A stretch of DNA of 64,000 nt, from assembly GCF_022539665.2 (NCBI RefSeq), contig NC_081337.1, positions 7,850,679 through 7,914,678 on the forward strand, read 5' to 3'. Origin of the DNA: Daphnia carinata (taxonomy: Eukaryota; Arthropoda; Branchiopoda; Diplostraca; Daphniidae). The notes beneath the pieces are model-generated. The model had not been told where the DNA came from, did no database searches, and saw only the letters and a program-made list of their open reading frames with translations. A program made the position numbers and the translations under genes. Shown here in pieces: positions 33,239 to 50,000 of the stretch (position 1 is the stretch's first letter; each line of letters starts with the position of its first letter).

Positions 33239-35230
33239 TTAATAGTCGACAGGCATTAACACACGATTTTGACTTGCAATGCAAATTCCACCATCTACAG
33301 CCTGCATCGTGTCCCAAGCCTTAAAATTTCTGGAAGTGCGAACAGACGTTCTTAGTATTCACCACATGCAAACACTTTTTTCGACTCCAAATTTTGCGTA
33401 TTTACTCGGTCCTGACATTTCTGCAACTTCCACAAATTCCATCTAACTGATTGGCAAATTAGTTCAATAACTTTCAATTTCCAATTTAATTCAAATTCAC
33501 CAAGGGGCAAAGAAAACAAGTTGAACAATATATAAAGTGTTGATCAGCCTTTCAACTTGGATTCTTGCCCCTGGAATGCTGCTTTCTGGAACATTACTCC
33601 AACATACAGCTAGTCCATTCCGTCTAAAAAGAAAAAAAAAATATTTATTAGTTTTCTCACAATGTATCACGGGTAAGATTTAGGTAGAAGAAACTTAAGT
33701 GCCACCTATTCGGGTTTTTCTACAAAGTTAATGCAGCAGTTTGTCAGTGAACAAAATTCTACTTAATTAGCAACGGCTTCTTTCCCTCCAATGCTTAAAA
33801 CCAAACGATAAAATAGCAAATTCATCACACGACGTAGAACAATAACAAATGAACAAAATCGTCAGAACTATCAACCGTCATTTTATAACACATTTCCAAA
33901 AATTCGATGTTTGCAGTCACGAGTTTGCTAAATCCGATATTATCGGAAAAATGATCAAACAGAACGATGTTTTGAAAATGTGTTCCAAAATAGGCAATTG
34001 TTACGCAAGTACAAAAAACAAGTAATAACAAAAACCAACGCATCGCCAAAGGATCACATACTACGTAAGCAAGCGCTATAAAAGTTAGTTCGAACGATGG
34101 CAATATCTGCTTCATCAGAAGGAAGAACATTGACTATAAATTAAACCACACGCAGCTGCTGGACTTTCTGATGTTTGAACGCAGCACGACACGTTTCACT
34201 ACCCAAGACGCAAAGTGTTAACTTCAATTAGAAGATAACTATACTGCCTAAAAGCAAATCTAGAAGCTTAAAAGTCTAACCTATTCAAGGGACAATTAGT
34301 AAATGATGTACGATAGATAAAATACTCAACCTTCAAACATTTCTATGTACAATACGGTAATCGACTCCATGTTCGATGTGGATAGATTTGTCGTACTTTT
34401 GGCCTGAATAGACGCGAATGTTCCATAAACAGTGACCAACCCAGGATTCTAAAGATGAATGGAGAAAAAAGTGTGATTCTATATTGGCCAACATACAAAA
34501 TCAAAAAGAGTTCAAATGTTAAGTATTATTTATTTCCATTTTTACCCACCTTTGCACTTTTCAACCAACTGCTGACAACTCAAGTCCCAAATTGACACAT
34601 CACCTCCATGTAATTAGTTGTTCCAATACCTGAAGCAAAAAAAAAAAAATAAATGGATGAACAAATTGTTTCGTAATACTAAAGCTATAATAAGGCCAAA
34701 CCTTTCCCATTACATGTGTATAGGTCAGAAGGCAGACTCAAAAGGGGCCATGCAATTACTGTACCCTATTTCCTGATGTAGGCCAGAATGCTTGTATGAG
34801 ATACAACATCAAAGTGCAAGATTCAAAATTTTGACAAAAAGTCTTCAGTAAGTAAGAATGGATTGGATGTTTAACATACTATAAAAAAAATTACGCCAAA
34901 AGAAAACGCATTTCAACATTGCATGCAAACAGTTCCCATCAAGATTTAGGCATTCGTGCGTACGGCAAAATGTTTTCTATGATCAATTAAATTACAAGTA
35001 CGTTAAATTTGAACAAAGTAATGTGAAAATGCATTTTCTTTGTTGGTCAGTGCAGAGTCTAGGGGACGAAGAATTACAAGAAAGGAAGGCGTCTTTAAGT
35101 AGTAAAAGTCCGGACAATACGACAGACGATGATCACTGACAAAGGCTACATCCAAAATGGCGAAAGAAGGACTTCGGACCAATGTTTGCCCGCGACGTTG
35201 CCAGATCGAGATCGAAGATCTTAAATCTTA
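33239..35230 (-). other. Unresolved exon-like stretch, possibly a degraded gene
   Basis: Several minus-strand blocks have good splice-like borders. 34331-34448 follows TTCATCTTTAG and reads WVGHCLWNIRVYSGQKYDKS in one frame, a pattern faintly like piggyBac transposases. 33501-33623 follows a T-rich CTTTTTAG acceptor and reads LAVCWSNVPESSIPGARIQ. 33239-33329 ends WDTMQAVDGGICIASQNRV through LMPVDY and TAA, with AATAAA downstream. I could not join them in one frame. Either a real gene with exons I failed to place, or a relic. Confidence 0.25.
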
Positions 35231-35754
35231 AAAAGAAATACTTTTAATATTTCGAAAAGTAAATAAAAAATAAATAACAGTAATTCCGACTAACATTTTG
35301 GCTTGGAATGTTGTTTCAATTTACCGCCAAAGCCAAAATAAACGCCGATTCCGAATATGTGATTAGTTTTTGCCTTGTTTATTTTGTTTTTTTTTGTGTA
35401 TGTTGACTCAATGCTATCGCCATCTACCAGTCAGATTTCTAGTTAGTTCACGACATCCACTCAAAGAATATTTCTACTGTACCACGCTAGCGCTGTAGCG
35501 TACTGGCGCGCTAGCATTGCGTCAAATATTCGGTGTATTTCAAAAACGATTAACTTAATGAAAGAAATAGCAATTTTACAGGAATAAACATTTAATTTTG
35601 AGTATATCCTGTGATATTTAATCAATTCAGATGAGTTTCAGTTTTTTCAGGAAATTTTTTTTAGCCCGACCGAGAAAAGTCGGGCTTATTTAGTCGGGCT
35701 TATTTAGTCGGGCTTAAAATTTTTTTCGGTCAGTGTGTGTCGAGAATTAACCAG

Positions 35755-35842
35755 AAATGTGACCGGTAGATGGCGATAGCAGCAAAACAAAAAAAAAAGG
35801 CCAATATTTTTTTTTAATTTTGGGTAAAAAGGATTGCCATAG
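35755..35842. mobile_element. MITE end fragment at duplication junction
   Basis: GACCGGTAGATGGCGATAGC, an A-rich stretch, and then GGGTAAAAAGGATTGCCATA correspond to one end of the 9231-9884 element family. The motif runs straight into the YIPF1-tail copy at AGACGGTAGCAC. Confidence 0.6.
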
Positions 35843-36004
35843 ACGGTAGCACGAACGGCGTTTAACTAATTGAATTATTACTGTTACAAAAATTCACGAA
35901 ATTTCTTCATTTGATTAAAATTTCATTCATGATGAACCAACACATTTGCAACGTAATTGTATTGTCACATAGACGACGCCACTGAAACCATTGATAGGAT
36001 TGCA
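35840..36004. pseudogene. YIPF1: YIPF1 last codons plus 3' flank, third copy
   Basis: AGACGGTAGCACGAACGGCGTTTAA through the following 150 bp match 1590-1760 closely. Only the final few YIPF1 codons are present. Confidence 0.8.
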
Positions 36005-36749
36005 TCAAAACGAGTTACATCGCGACAGCCATTCTTTCGCCCGATCACTGTTTAGTTTGTGACCCAGAAGGGTGGATAGGAAAATATCTGCGAGGGATTT
36101 AGTTCCAGGAAGGACGCCAGGTAACCATTTACGTCCATCGCAACTATTCAATCGGTTATTAATACGCTTTATCAACACAAGGAAAGTGGAGTCACCAGAT
36201 TGAATACAACTTTCCCACATATCTAACCAATCATCAATCTCTGCAGTAGTGTTTATATCATAGTTTTCATAGAACACACAATCGGTCCACGATTCGAGAA
36301 GACGCGCCAAAAGACGAGCTACGGCAGTCTCACCGCAAATATCTCCGCTACACTGATTGACTACTTTTGCGGTTGGATGAGGTCCTACGGGCTTCCATAT
36401 CCAGGTAAGATTGAATAAACTGTCCACTCGGCTAACGTTTGATATTGTCGACTTCGTCCATTGCATCAAATCGGAAGAACAAGCCGTTTTGAGAGATGAA
36501 TGCTGGTGAATAGTCACTGAAATTGGATTTCTGCTAGCCATCAGAATTCGGATTAAGGTTTGAACTGACAGTGGGGGATAGTTCGGATCAGCTTCGATGA
36601 CGAGAGTCAACTTTTCTGGACTCCCTTTGCACTGTTTTCTTAACTTGCTCACTTCATTTTCAATCTTACGAAGTCGGGTCATAATTGAATCCATACGAAT
36701 TTCCAATTCTTGTAAATAGTCCGGTTCTTTGATTTCAGTACCGCGGTGT
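36005..36749 (-). CDS. AIMP2: AIMP2 C-terminal exon, open frame but without 5' exons
   Basis: After an acceptor TTTGTCTTTCAG (36750-36761) the frame runs 247 residues to TGA. Residues 10-45 form a heptad-like coil (YLQELEIRMDSIMTRLRKIE). NYPPLSVQTLIRILMASRN, then VTIHQHSSLKTACSS, FNLTWIWKPVG and SLADIFLST match the AIMP2 linker and GST-like domain. AIMP2 scaffolds the cytosolic multi-tRNA-synthetase complex. The usual N-terminal 70-80 residues are missing. Upstream lies only 200 bp before the stop of FARSA on the same strand, and no ATG is in frame before the coil (first ATG at about 36697). It may be a terminal exon fed by readthrough or alternative splicing, or a recently stranded fragment. 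Its frame is intact, unlike copies A and B. Confidence 0.72.
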
Positions 36750-36966
36750 CTGAAAGACAAATAAATCTGTGAAAAAGGATGCTTGTAATGCGATGCGTCG
36801 ACTGACAAGCAAGATGAAATGATAGTCGATTATTAACAGAAATTTCTACTTTTTTGAGATATTAATCTTATTAAATAATAGGAGCTTTTCTATCCTAAAA
36901 GAATTCTTTATTATGTTATATTTTATGTTATATATTTATTATAACATATGACATTGTGGATGCAAG

Positions 36967-40772
<3,806 letters not shown>

Positions 40773-40806
40773 CCGTCTCCAGCACCATGGAATTCAGCAT
40801 AATCAC

Positions 40807-41852
40807 TCATGGTTTGGGCACTGCGATTTGGGATCCAACCACAATTTGTAAACAAATCATAACTCCGTCGGAAAAAGCCCGGATTCCTCTTGAGATAGCA
40901 ATAGAGACTGTTGTGGCTGAAATAGGTGCAACCAAAGTGTCACAACCTTCACGAAGAGCAAAGTTTAATTCCTTCCCCATGCCGTAGCCGTAGAAATTAC
41001 AGCGAGTGTCATAATAATACTCGCCCGTAAAATAACAGACAGAACTAGGGCAAATAAAACTGCGAGCAGTAGTAGCATTGCAGCTGACCGCCCGGAAGAC
41101 GTGAAATTCATCCTCGTTTTGTAGGCAAATTGCACCTAAAGGATATCATACACGGTAAACGTTATTTTTACGGCTACATTAAAGGATTTTATAGACTAAT
41201 AGTACCTGTTGAACAGAGCAGACGGTTGAACTGGTGTTTCGCAGAAGCAAATTGAAGATCAAATGATTAAAAAATAACAAGCAGCATACGCAGTAAAGCA
41301 GACATATCCACTTACAAGTCGTATAGCTGACGAATCAAATTTTGAAGAATGTGCTAAGTAATTTGACAATCGTTAAACCGAAAACGTGAGATTTGAGGAA
41401 ACGAAGGTAGCGTCGACATTATAATGTCGACGCTAGAACACCTATAGGTTCTCAGGAATTGAACTGGATTCCGACACACGAGCGTTACCATTAGTGATGA
41501 TGTAATGATGGATGATCAAAATACGTTACCACATACGAGGTTTCTAAGCTTATCATCTCGTTTTTCGTTTTAACAAACAGGAAAACTCATACGTCGTCCG
41601 CAATATTTTTTCAAGGACGAAAAGTCTGATGGTGATTGATAAATGGCAAGAAATTATTTAAACGGTTTCCACTATGTCGTTCCTGGTACCTAAAGTAAAG
41701 AAGATTTCAATTAAATTTCCTCTCTCGTATAGCGTTAAGAAAAAGTAAGTCTCAGAACCAGGCTTACCAACTGATACGTTATCGACTATTACTTTTCTCA
41801 TATGCGTGAAGATTGATCCTTCTCGTACTCTGCCAGTCTCAACCACTTCGAT
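40807..41852 (-). CDS. Unidentified Cys-containing protein, last two exons
   Basis: Two minus-strand blocks join in phase. 41852-41768 (acceptor AACTAG, donor GTAAGC) reads IEVVETGRVREGSIFTHMRK onward. 41135-40807 (acceptor ATCCTTTAG) reads ICLQNEDEFHVFRAVSCN, then FICPSSVCYFTGEYYYDTRC, then GYGMGKELNFALREGCDTL, and ends VPKP with TGA at 40807. The second block is open for 108 codons with seven or so Cys, which suggests an extracellular protein, but no signal peptide or family is recognised. Upstream exons are not placed; a 42050-42140 stretch reading ETLQLPNMEVRVRFDSSHFW may belong. A competing frame in exon 2 is hydrophobic and shorter. Confidence 0.42.
41408..41435. other. 28-bp perfect palindrome
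   Basis: TAGCGTCGACATTA is followed directly by its reverse complement, with no loop. It falls in the intron of the unidentified minus-strand gene. Confidence 0.9.
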
Positions 41853-42249
41853 CTAGTTGGACTAAAAAAACAAATAAATAAACAAAAGGAAAAACATTTA
41901 AACAAGTCTACTCTCTAAAAAAAAAAAAAAAGGTTATGAAAACGCAACATGTTGAAAATGTAGTTTCAACCGAACACAAGACCTTGTGAATTCCGTTTCC
42001 TAGCGCCAGACATTTATCGATTGAGAAAAAGCCGTGGGTAGAAGTGACGACGAAGAACCGGCATCGTTGATACCCTGCCAAAAGTGCGATGAGTCGAATC
42101 TAACGCGTACTTCCATGTTCGGCAATTGCAATGTCTCAAACTTGTCAAAAATGAAGAATAACATTTTTCAAATAATAACATAGTTACCAATTCGATTAGC
42201 AGTACTTGTGTGTTATCTTGTAATAACTTCGTAATCATGTCATACATTC

Positions 42250-44003
42250 AAAATAAAATTGAAAAAAGGAGGAGAAATCAACAATGATGTGGCCGTCACA
42301 GAACGAAAATAAAATCACTCAAGACGGCGCTGTCCTTGTTATGCATGTTTCCAACTTGTGTAGAGCAAGTGATGAAAAGTGATGATATTGGGGAAGGGCA
42401 GCAGAGGAATGGGAAGAGAAGTTCATTTTGAAAACATCACCAGTTAACTCAGATAAAGGATTCTGAAATCATTTGTTGCAAACTATGCATACAGAAACAC
42501 CTCCCAACTCACATTTAAAGAACAGTACACCCCTTAACTTTCCAATTTGTCAACAGATTGATTTGATTACAACAGATGCATCGTTAAAAGTCGTACGAGC
42601 GTTCATAAAAAAACAGTTTTTCCATGCGCTTTTTTTTTTCTTTTTCTTTTTTAATTTTTGGCGAATAAAGGACATGGGGAAGAGAAACCGGGATATTTGG
42701 GCAGGGCTAAGACATGCGCAGTGATGACACATTTTTGCCTTCCTCATTTCTGTTGTGGAAACTAAAAGACACATCCTATTGATTCCAAACATTGAAAATG
42801 ACATTTACATTCGGATTTTGCGTGCCACAATAGAAAAGAAACTAAAAGTTTCTGGTAGGGTTGGCGGATGTAATTGATACTTTAAACAACGTCTGCTAGA
42901 TCCAACCAATTTCGATCGTATTGCTCAGATACTTCAGATTCTGTTCAGAGATTACGAGGTTGATGGATACTGAAAACGCTCATAGGAAACCCAAACGAGG
43001 AACTTGACTATGTGCGTGCGATCCACAACATCGCTGAAAAAATAAGGGAGGGCTGATAACTAAACCCAAAAAACGAAGACGGGGACGAAAGGAGGGACAA
43101 CAGAAACATTAAAGATGTGTGTGTGTCTTTACCTATAGCTGATATTAGCTACTACCTAGAAAAATTAAATCTTGTGTTTGAAAAACTTCACAGATTTGTG
43201 ATACTATCAAAACGACCCGTCTTAGTTTTTTTGTTTGTCAATTACATCATTGTCGTCTTTATGATTCACGCTGCTGGAAGATGCCAAGTTTCCCTTGTCA
43301 CGGGAAATGAAGCTGCCAATCGACCAACACAACGCACAATAGTCAACCTTAAATCCAAACAATTACTTACACATGGAAGAAATTCTAATGCGTATTAGAA
43401 GACTTGGGAAGTGAGGCCGACCGTAGGCCCGGCGGGATTCACGACGCAAATTAGAGTGGTGGGTGGAGAAAAGTGTAACCAGCACATGGGAATCAATGAG
43501 CTGCACCGGCTAGAGATTGTGTGAATGGTCTAGGGTGTGTCAACGTAATCGCTTACAGCCGGCCGCTTGAAACTTGTTCTAAGAAGTTTTGAATTGCTGA
43601 CGGCATCCTTTTAAGCAAAAGAGAAACTTCAGAGGGCCAAGATTAAATAAATCCTTTTCTGATAAAAAAAAAAAAAAAAAAAGTCAAAGCAAAAATCCTT
43701 ATGTCAAACTATAGGCTGCTTCGTTTCTCATCCAAACAGGCGGAAGAAAAATAACAAACACTTCTTTATACTTCCTTTGGCCCGCCAGCAGACTTCGCAC
43801 TATGAAAAAAAAAAGACCTTGCTCCTATTCTTTTCTCCTTCCTTTTGAGCTGCCAATAAATGTTAAAATATACGTTAGAAGGTTCTTAGAAGAGGAAAAA
43901 AGATCATTTGCAGTTGGCTGAGGAATTTTGCGACGAGAGAGAGGAAAGAAAAATAATAGTGGATATGAAGGAAAGGAAGAGAGAAGTCGATTACATCTGT
44001 ACA
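42250..44003. other. Spacer downstream of CASK, no gene seen
   Basis: Contains T-runs (42630), an A-run (43665) and the presumed CASK 3' UTR. The 93-codon plus-strand frame at 43117-43398 has one hydrophobic stretch but no resemblance I can defend. Confidence 0.4.
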
Positions 44004-47000
44004 TCAGTAAATCCAGGATACGGGAATCCACTGCGCACTGCCCGGCAACGTCTCCATGGTTTGCTCCAGAACTCTAATCGTCTCTTCGATGTCGTTGTTC
44101 ACGATGGTCAGGTCAAAATAGTGACCGTAAGATGTTTTCAACAATGCAGACTCCTTGATCAATCGTTCCAGACTTCCGTCATACTGCAAACAAATATCAA
44201 ACATTTGAATACAAGAATAATGTTCATACAACCAAGACAAAAGTAATTTGACTTACGTCATTGATATTTTGTACGGAGGGAGCGGCTATGAACACGACAA
44301 AAGGTGAGTACTCGGCGGTGCGTAGCACTTTCAGGGCCTGGGGTTCCACATCCAAAATGGCCACCTTCCCGTCAGAATGTATCCTTCGTATCGTTTCCAA
44401 TTTTGTACCATACATGGCGTCCTCATGAGTTCCTTCAAAAGAAAAACGCGGAAATGCACTAATGATCAACGCGCCCTGGACAAAAATATCCAAACTTTTT
44501 CTACCGTATTCCAAGTATTCGTTCGCTGCAATATCGGCCATCATCTCGTCATGTGAGACGAAAAAGTAGTTCTTTCCATTCTCTTCGTCCTTCCTCGGCA
44601 ATCTCGTCGTATCTTAACGCAAGCAACAACAACAAAAAGAAACCCCACTCAGTTGACATTTGAGCTACATATCGCTATTACGCACAATAACACTTACGAG
44701 GTATCGGATAGGCGTAGTTATCGGGATGGTTGGCTATCATCGTGTTCTTGATATGACGTCTTCCTACACCATGCGCACCCAACAAAACAAGCGTTCGGCG
44801 ATGATAGGCTGCAAGAAGACAAGTATGTTATCGATTGACCCAGTGACATCTTTTACGTCAAATCAGTCCACAAAACATGTGAAGCTTGATGCTCACATTG
44901 CAACTTGACGACTTCTTCGTAAGTGACGACGTCCATCTGGTCGAAAACGGTATTATGTTTGGCCATATACTTGTCCTTGTACTGCTTCTTCTTCTTGGGG
45001 AAAAACGAGCAGTTGACTGCAATGAAACAATAATAAGAACGACAGAGGTCAACGTTTGATTCATCCCGACATGCAACGCACACACATCCGGCTCAATGCT
45101 CCATATGGCTCATCTTAGCAGAGGAGAAGTCACGCTGACGAGAAAAAAGGTAAACAAAATCAGATGAAAAGTTGCGTGTCTGTATCTGTACGACAGGCAC
45201 GCAGACGCTCTTACGGAAAGAATGGAGAGGGGAGGCGCAATAGAACAAGAGAGACAAGCAAGTCCAGGAAATTGTGTTTGCAGTCGTGCCATGAGCGCCA
45301 CTAGCCAGACTCGCATTCGAAATACGCACGGCTGCATCACTGATTCGTCCACAAAAACTTGGCATAGGCTTTAAAAGACTTAATATACAATTAAAGTTCA
45401 AATGGCATAGCAGTAAAACGTGATGCCATTTGGTTGTTTATCTTTCATCATTTTTTTACTTTCACTTTTCCAAAAACAGAAACTTGGAATCGGCGGCGAC
45501 AAGTTCGGTTGCTACTGGAAACTTTTCTTCTTACTTTTCGTTCAAGTTATTTTTACGGTTAATAAATGTTTACCTTGTTCTCGTTTGCTTTTCTCCACCG
45601 TCGTGCACGCGATACGCCATTCCTGCAGTTCGGGAGATGGAACCAATCCAGCGGGAGCCAATTCTCCGGCACCGTCCTTCCTGGCTTGCCACCATCGGTT
45701 GTCATCCTTGCTAATGATCTGCAAGTGTTCAACGAAAAAAAAACGAACCTTTCACATCAAATGTCATACTTTGTAAATGGTAATTCAATCAAGCAAATGA
45801 GATGAACCCGAAATGGAATTGTCCCAAGTTTTCTGCGCAATGGAATAATTGATTTAATGCGTTACCTGAAGGATATCGCCGGTCTTGAAAGCAATGCCAG
45901 CTTGAGCACAGGGAATAGTGTCGTCACCCAGTGGGTCGTAATCGAATTGAGCTCGGACGTAGATCTGCGTTGTTTCGGATAACCGTAACCGGAATCAACA
46001 AAGAAAGAATGAAAACCGCGTTACAAATAATGATGCAACACCGTTACACGGCTAGTTTATTGAACATGCCAAAGCTAACAATAGGGTAAAGGAAAAACTG
46101 AAAGTAATTTTGAAATTTAAGAAAGACTAAATAAATATTTAAAAAAACTACTACTAGCGCAAACAGAAGAAAATTGAAAAAGTATAATATGTGCTAGGTA
46201 TATATTTTTTTTTACTTGGGAGTAAAAAAAAAAATAAAAATAAACAACAAAGGGAGAGATACGTCAATAATAGCATGCAGTCAATCAAAGTTTCTACATC
46301 AAACAGAAGGCGAGAAGAAGAAAAAAAAAAAAAAGATGGAAGATGCACGAGAACCAAATCCATTATCAGTCCACCCACTGCATCTCCAACGGTTTCCTTT
46401 TTCTTCCGCATTTCTCATTTATTTATTTGATTCGAGTACCAAAAATAGAGCATGCGTCAATTATAGGAGGGGGAGAGAGGAAATAGAGTGAGGAAAGTCG
46501 GCTCTGAAGTAATGACTCGTATTCTTTCCTTGTGCAAGTAGTGGAAATGATGGAGAGTTGTGGTGACAAATGTAAATAAGGAACGAATCAACCCAATACT
46601 TTTCCACTGCAGAAAGGAGACAATCCGCCCCCAAAAAAAAGGAAAAGAACAGAAAACCATGAAAAGAGAGTAGAAAAACAAGGAACGAAATAAAAGTTTA
46701 AGTTTTTACTTTTTCCCGGTAACAAATAAAATTACCAGAGAGAGGACAAAAAGCAAAATGAGAAAGATAGCCCCCATTCAACTAAGAGTTGTTAAAAAGT
46801 AGAGAAGATTGATCGATTGTCATGAGGCAGTACTTACAAGAACCGGCTGTGGATTAATCCTGAATAACTGTTGTTGGGAAGCGGGAAATTGAACGAGATG
46901 CGAGAGAAAGCGAGAGAGAGAGAAAAAAAGAGAGGTAGAAAGACTGTAACAACACGCACACACTCAGACTAAGACTGGCCAAAAACGAAACATCAATATA

Positions 47001-50000
47001 GATCTCCCGTTCAGCTATCTTGTATATAAAAATATTTGTTCCCAATATCTAGACAGACAAGCCAAATTAAACCAAGTTGTTCCCTATTTTTTCTATCATC
47101 TATATGTTCAATTTTTGCGCTTCTTTTATCTTTTTTTTTATTTCCTTCCCGAATGCAGGAAATAAAAGTGAAAGGAAACGGAAAACAAGAAAAATGAACA
47201 CCATCAAGAAAGTGGAATGAAGTCTTTCGAATCGAAAGTTTGCCCATGCATAATTGCATTTCACCGCAGAGATGAAACAGCCAATTGCTAGCATCTTCTA
47301 CTTCTTTTCCAATTTCCTATGGTCTAAGGCACTCTGTTCACAATCATGTACTCGAATATCACATGGAAATGCCTCTCGTTCTTCGTTTCATTTTTCAAAC
47401 TTTGAATATTCACAACGAGAGAGAGAGCTGCGTTGAAAATACCTACTCCCATTGACTGAGGCCCATTTCGAAGAGTGGCCAACGGAAGTAGATAGAGATA
47501 ACGATTAGTGAAAGTCGTGTAAAGCACCGAAATGAAGGTGGGAAAAGGAAGGATGGAAAAATTTTTTTTTTTTCATCTTAAAGCCGGCCGTCGTTCAGTC
47601 GACGGAAGCGGCAGAACTGGAGGATAAGGGACGAATGTGTTTGAGGAAAGGATAGAGATCAGAGGGACGAGCGTAAGTATGGATGAATCGAGATGGATGT
47701 TGTCGTACCTCACACGGTGGCGGGGCGCTCCTGTACGACGGCACGATCTTGAAGGTGACCGATCCACGGGCTTCGCGCTGCAGCAGCATACAAGGCAACA
47801 TGAGAGAAGGGAATCCTGAAATCAATACTCTCTCTCTCTTTCTCTTTCCAGCCTTCTACCCACCTCCCCGCTTCTATTTTGCTCCATCATCCCAGCTCAC
47901 TCCAGTTTCTAAATTCCCTTTTTTTTCCGCCCAATCCCCCACCGTTAACGTTCACACGTCCCCCCCCCTTTTCTTATTTATCCCGCAACGCTATTCGTTC
48001 CTTGTTTCATCCGCTTACTGACGTCATAATTTTATTTAAAAATTTCGCTTCTTACGTGATGTGCATAAACTTCCGCTTTCCTATGCGCCCATCGAAACAC
48101 ATCCGCCCACCTCATTTTCCGCTTTCCGATTCACAGAGAAATTGGCAAAAGTTGAGGAATACACACAAAAGCTCAACGGAGTTACCTCAGGCGGCCAAGC
48201 TGTACAAGTCTAACTGGGTCTCGTAATGGTAGCGCTAGCTTGGATGGGCGACGGTCGGAGAAAAAACAAAACAAAAAAAAAAAGACTTGCAATACGCTCG
48301 AAAAACTCTTTACAACGGCCGACCCTTTTTTTGTTTTTTTGTTTTTTGCTTCTTGCGCTCATTTCCTCCTACTTTCAACAAAAGACGACATCTAACAAGT
48401 CCTGGGGCATAAAGTGAATTTTCAAATAAAAAAGAGGGCTGCGAAAAGGGAAAAACATAACAAGGCAAGAAGCTGGCGGTAATTGTTATTGGATTTTTAA
48501 TTTTCTTCCATTTCTGGATGGAAGAGCGAATAACCTACATCAATCCTCATTGTTTCCGCCTCGAGGTAAAGTAATCTTATCTTTTAAACAGACCACTATT
48601 TTTGATCGTTAATCGACAGGAACGCATTGATCTTGAAGCCTTTAACGTTATTTTCTTTTTTTTTTTGGGCCCTTCTCCGAAATTCACGTTGGCCTCGCCT
48701 GACTTGAGAAGGCACGCGTGCGCGATACACGTCGACCCCAATCTCTCTCGTGACAGCTGACACCCGAAAAACTAACCGGATTTTATTCCCCTCTTTTAAC
48801 GGCTATTGCATTTTGCCAACGTTTCTTCTTTCCAAGGCATTTTTACCTAATTCGTTTGCGAAGCCTCATCTGTTTTACTTTCTCGTCCTACGCCTTTGCC
48901 CACGCCAAACGGGATCATCAATGCGTACGCTCAAACAAAATGTTTCATCCTACGATTTTTCCTCAAGCTCCGGATTTGGAACTATATCGAGACGGCCTTT
49001 TTCTGCTCTTACCCTGCTGATCATAAAAATCTCTTTTCATTATGTATTGTCACACTACTCGCTACTGGAAACTGCTCCGGCACAGCTTTGTTTCGGAGTT
49101 CCGACAACGTCCCAACAAAAAGTGGGGGCGATGTCACTATTTCAAAAGCATCGGCCCACAGACGTGGGTGAGCAGCTGACGCTCTACAAAGTACGATAGT
49201 ATTCTACTGGTTTCGATTACTGCCACCACCACTCGGACTAGTCTACAACGCGCGCTAAACTAGTGGCTTTTCGTATGCCGGATGAGAAAGCAATTACAAC
49301 CATCAGCTGCAACTGGCAACATTTTTTGTTTTCCCACTATAAATAAAAAAAACAAACAAAAATCCATCGGCAATGCATCCTAAAGAAAAATTGCTACTCG
49401 ATCATTGCCACTTGGGGCATTTACTAACCCGTACAAATTGATGCACGGATTTCAGACGGGGAAGGCCTACATGTATAGGACAGATAAACTTATAATTCAC
49501 TCGATTCCGAATTAAAGCTGATTAATTACTGCCCATCTCCGCAGATTCCCTACGGCCCCTCCCATGCGCGAGTATTTAATGACGCGTTCAAAAATGGCCG
49601 GAGCTGAGATGACGCCCTAGCACGAAAAAATTCTCCCCTCAATATCTGTTTCATTACTATCATCCTGGCTGCCGAAAATTCTTGCATTTAACTAAATGAT
49701 TTATAAAAAAGGGTAAATACCAGAATTTTCTGTAGAGCATCGACGCTTTTGTTGGCCACTGGCATGCTGTTTATCTCACGAATCTCGTCGCCAACGTGCA
49801 GCGTCGCCTGTCGGTGAATCATGCCTCCGTGCATGATGCGCGCAACAATACAACGTCCATCTTCTGTAACCTTTAGCGTAATACCCTAGAGAAAGAGAAT
49901 ATCATTCAGTGCGAATGCCGGGAAAAGCAAAAACAAAAACAGCCATTCTATCCATCGATCGGCGTCGATGTTAACAACGATATAAGAGGCCAAGTGATGA

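Noticed and set aside
43117-43398. 93-codon plus-strand frame with a hydrophobic stretch
   Set aside because: No homologue recognised, no promoter or splice evidence, and it lies in probable CASK 3' flank.
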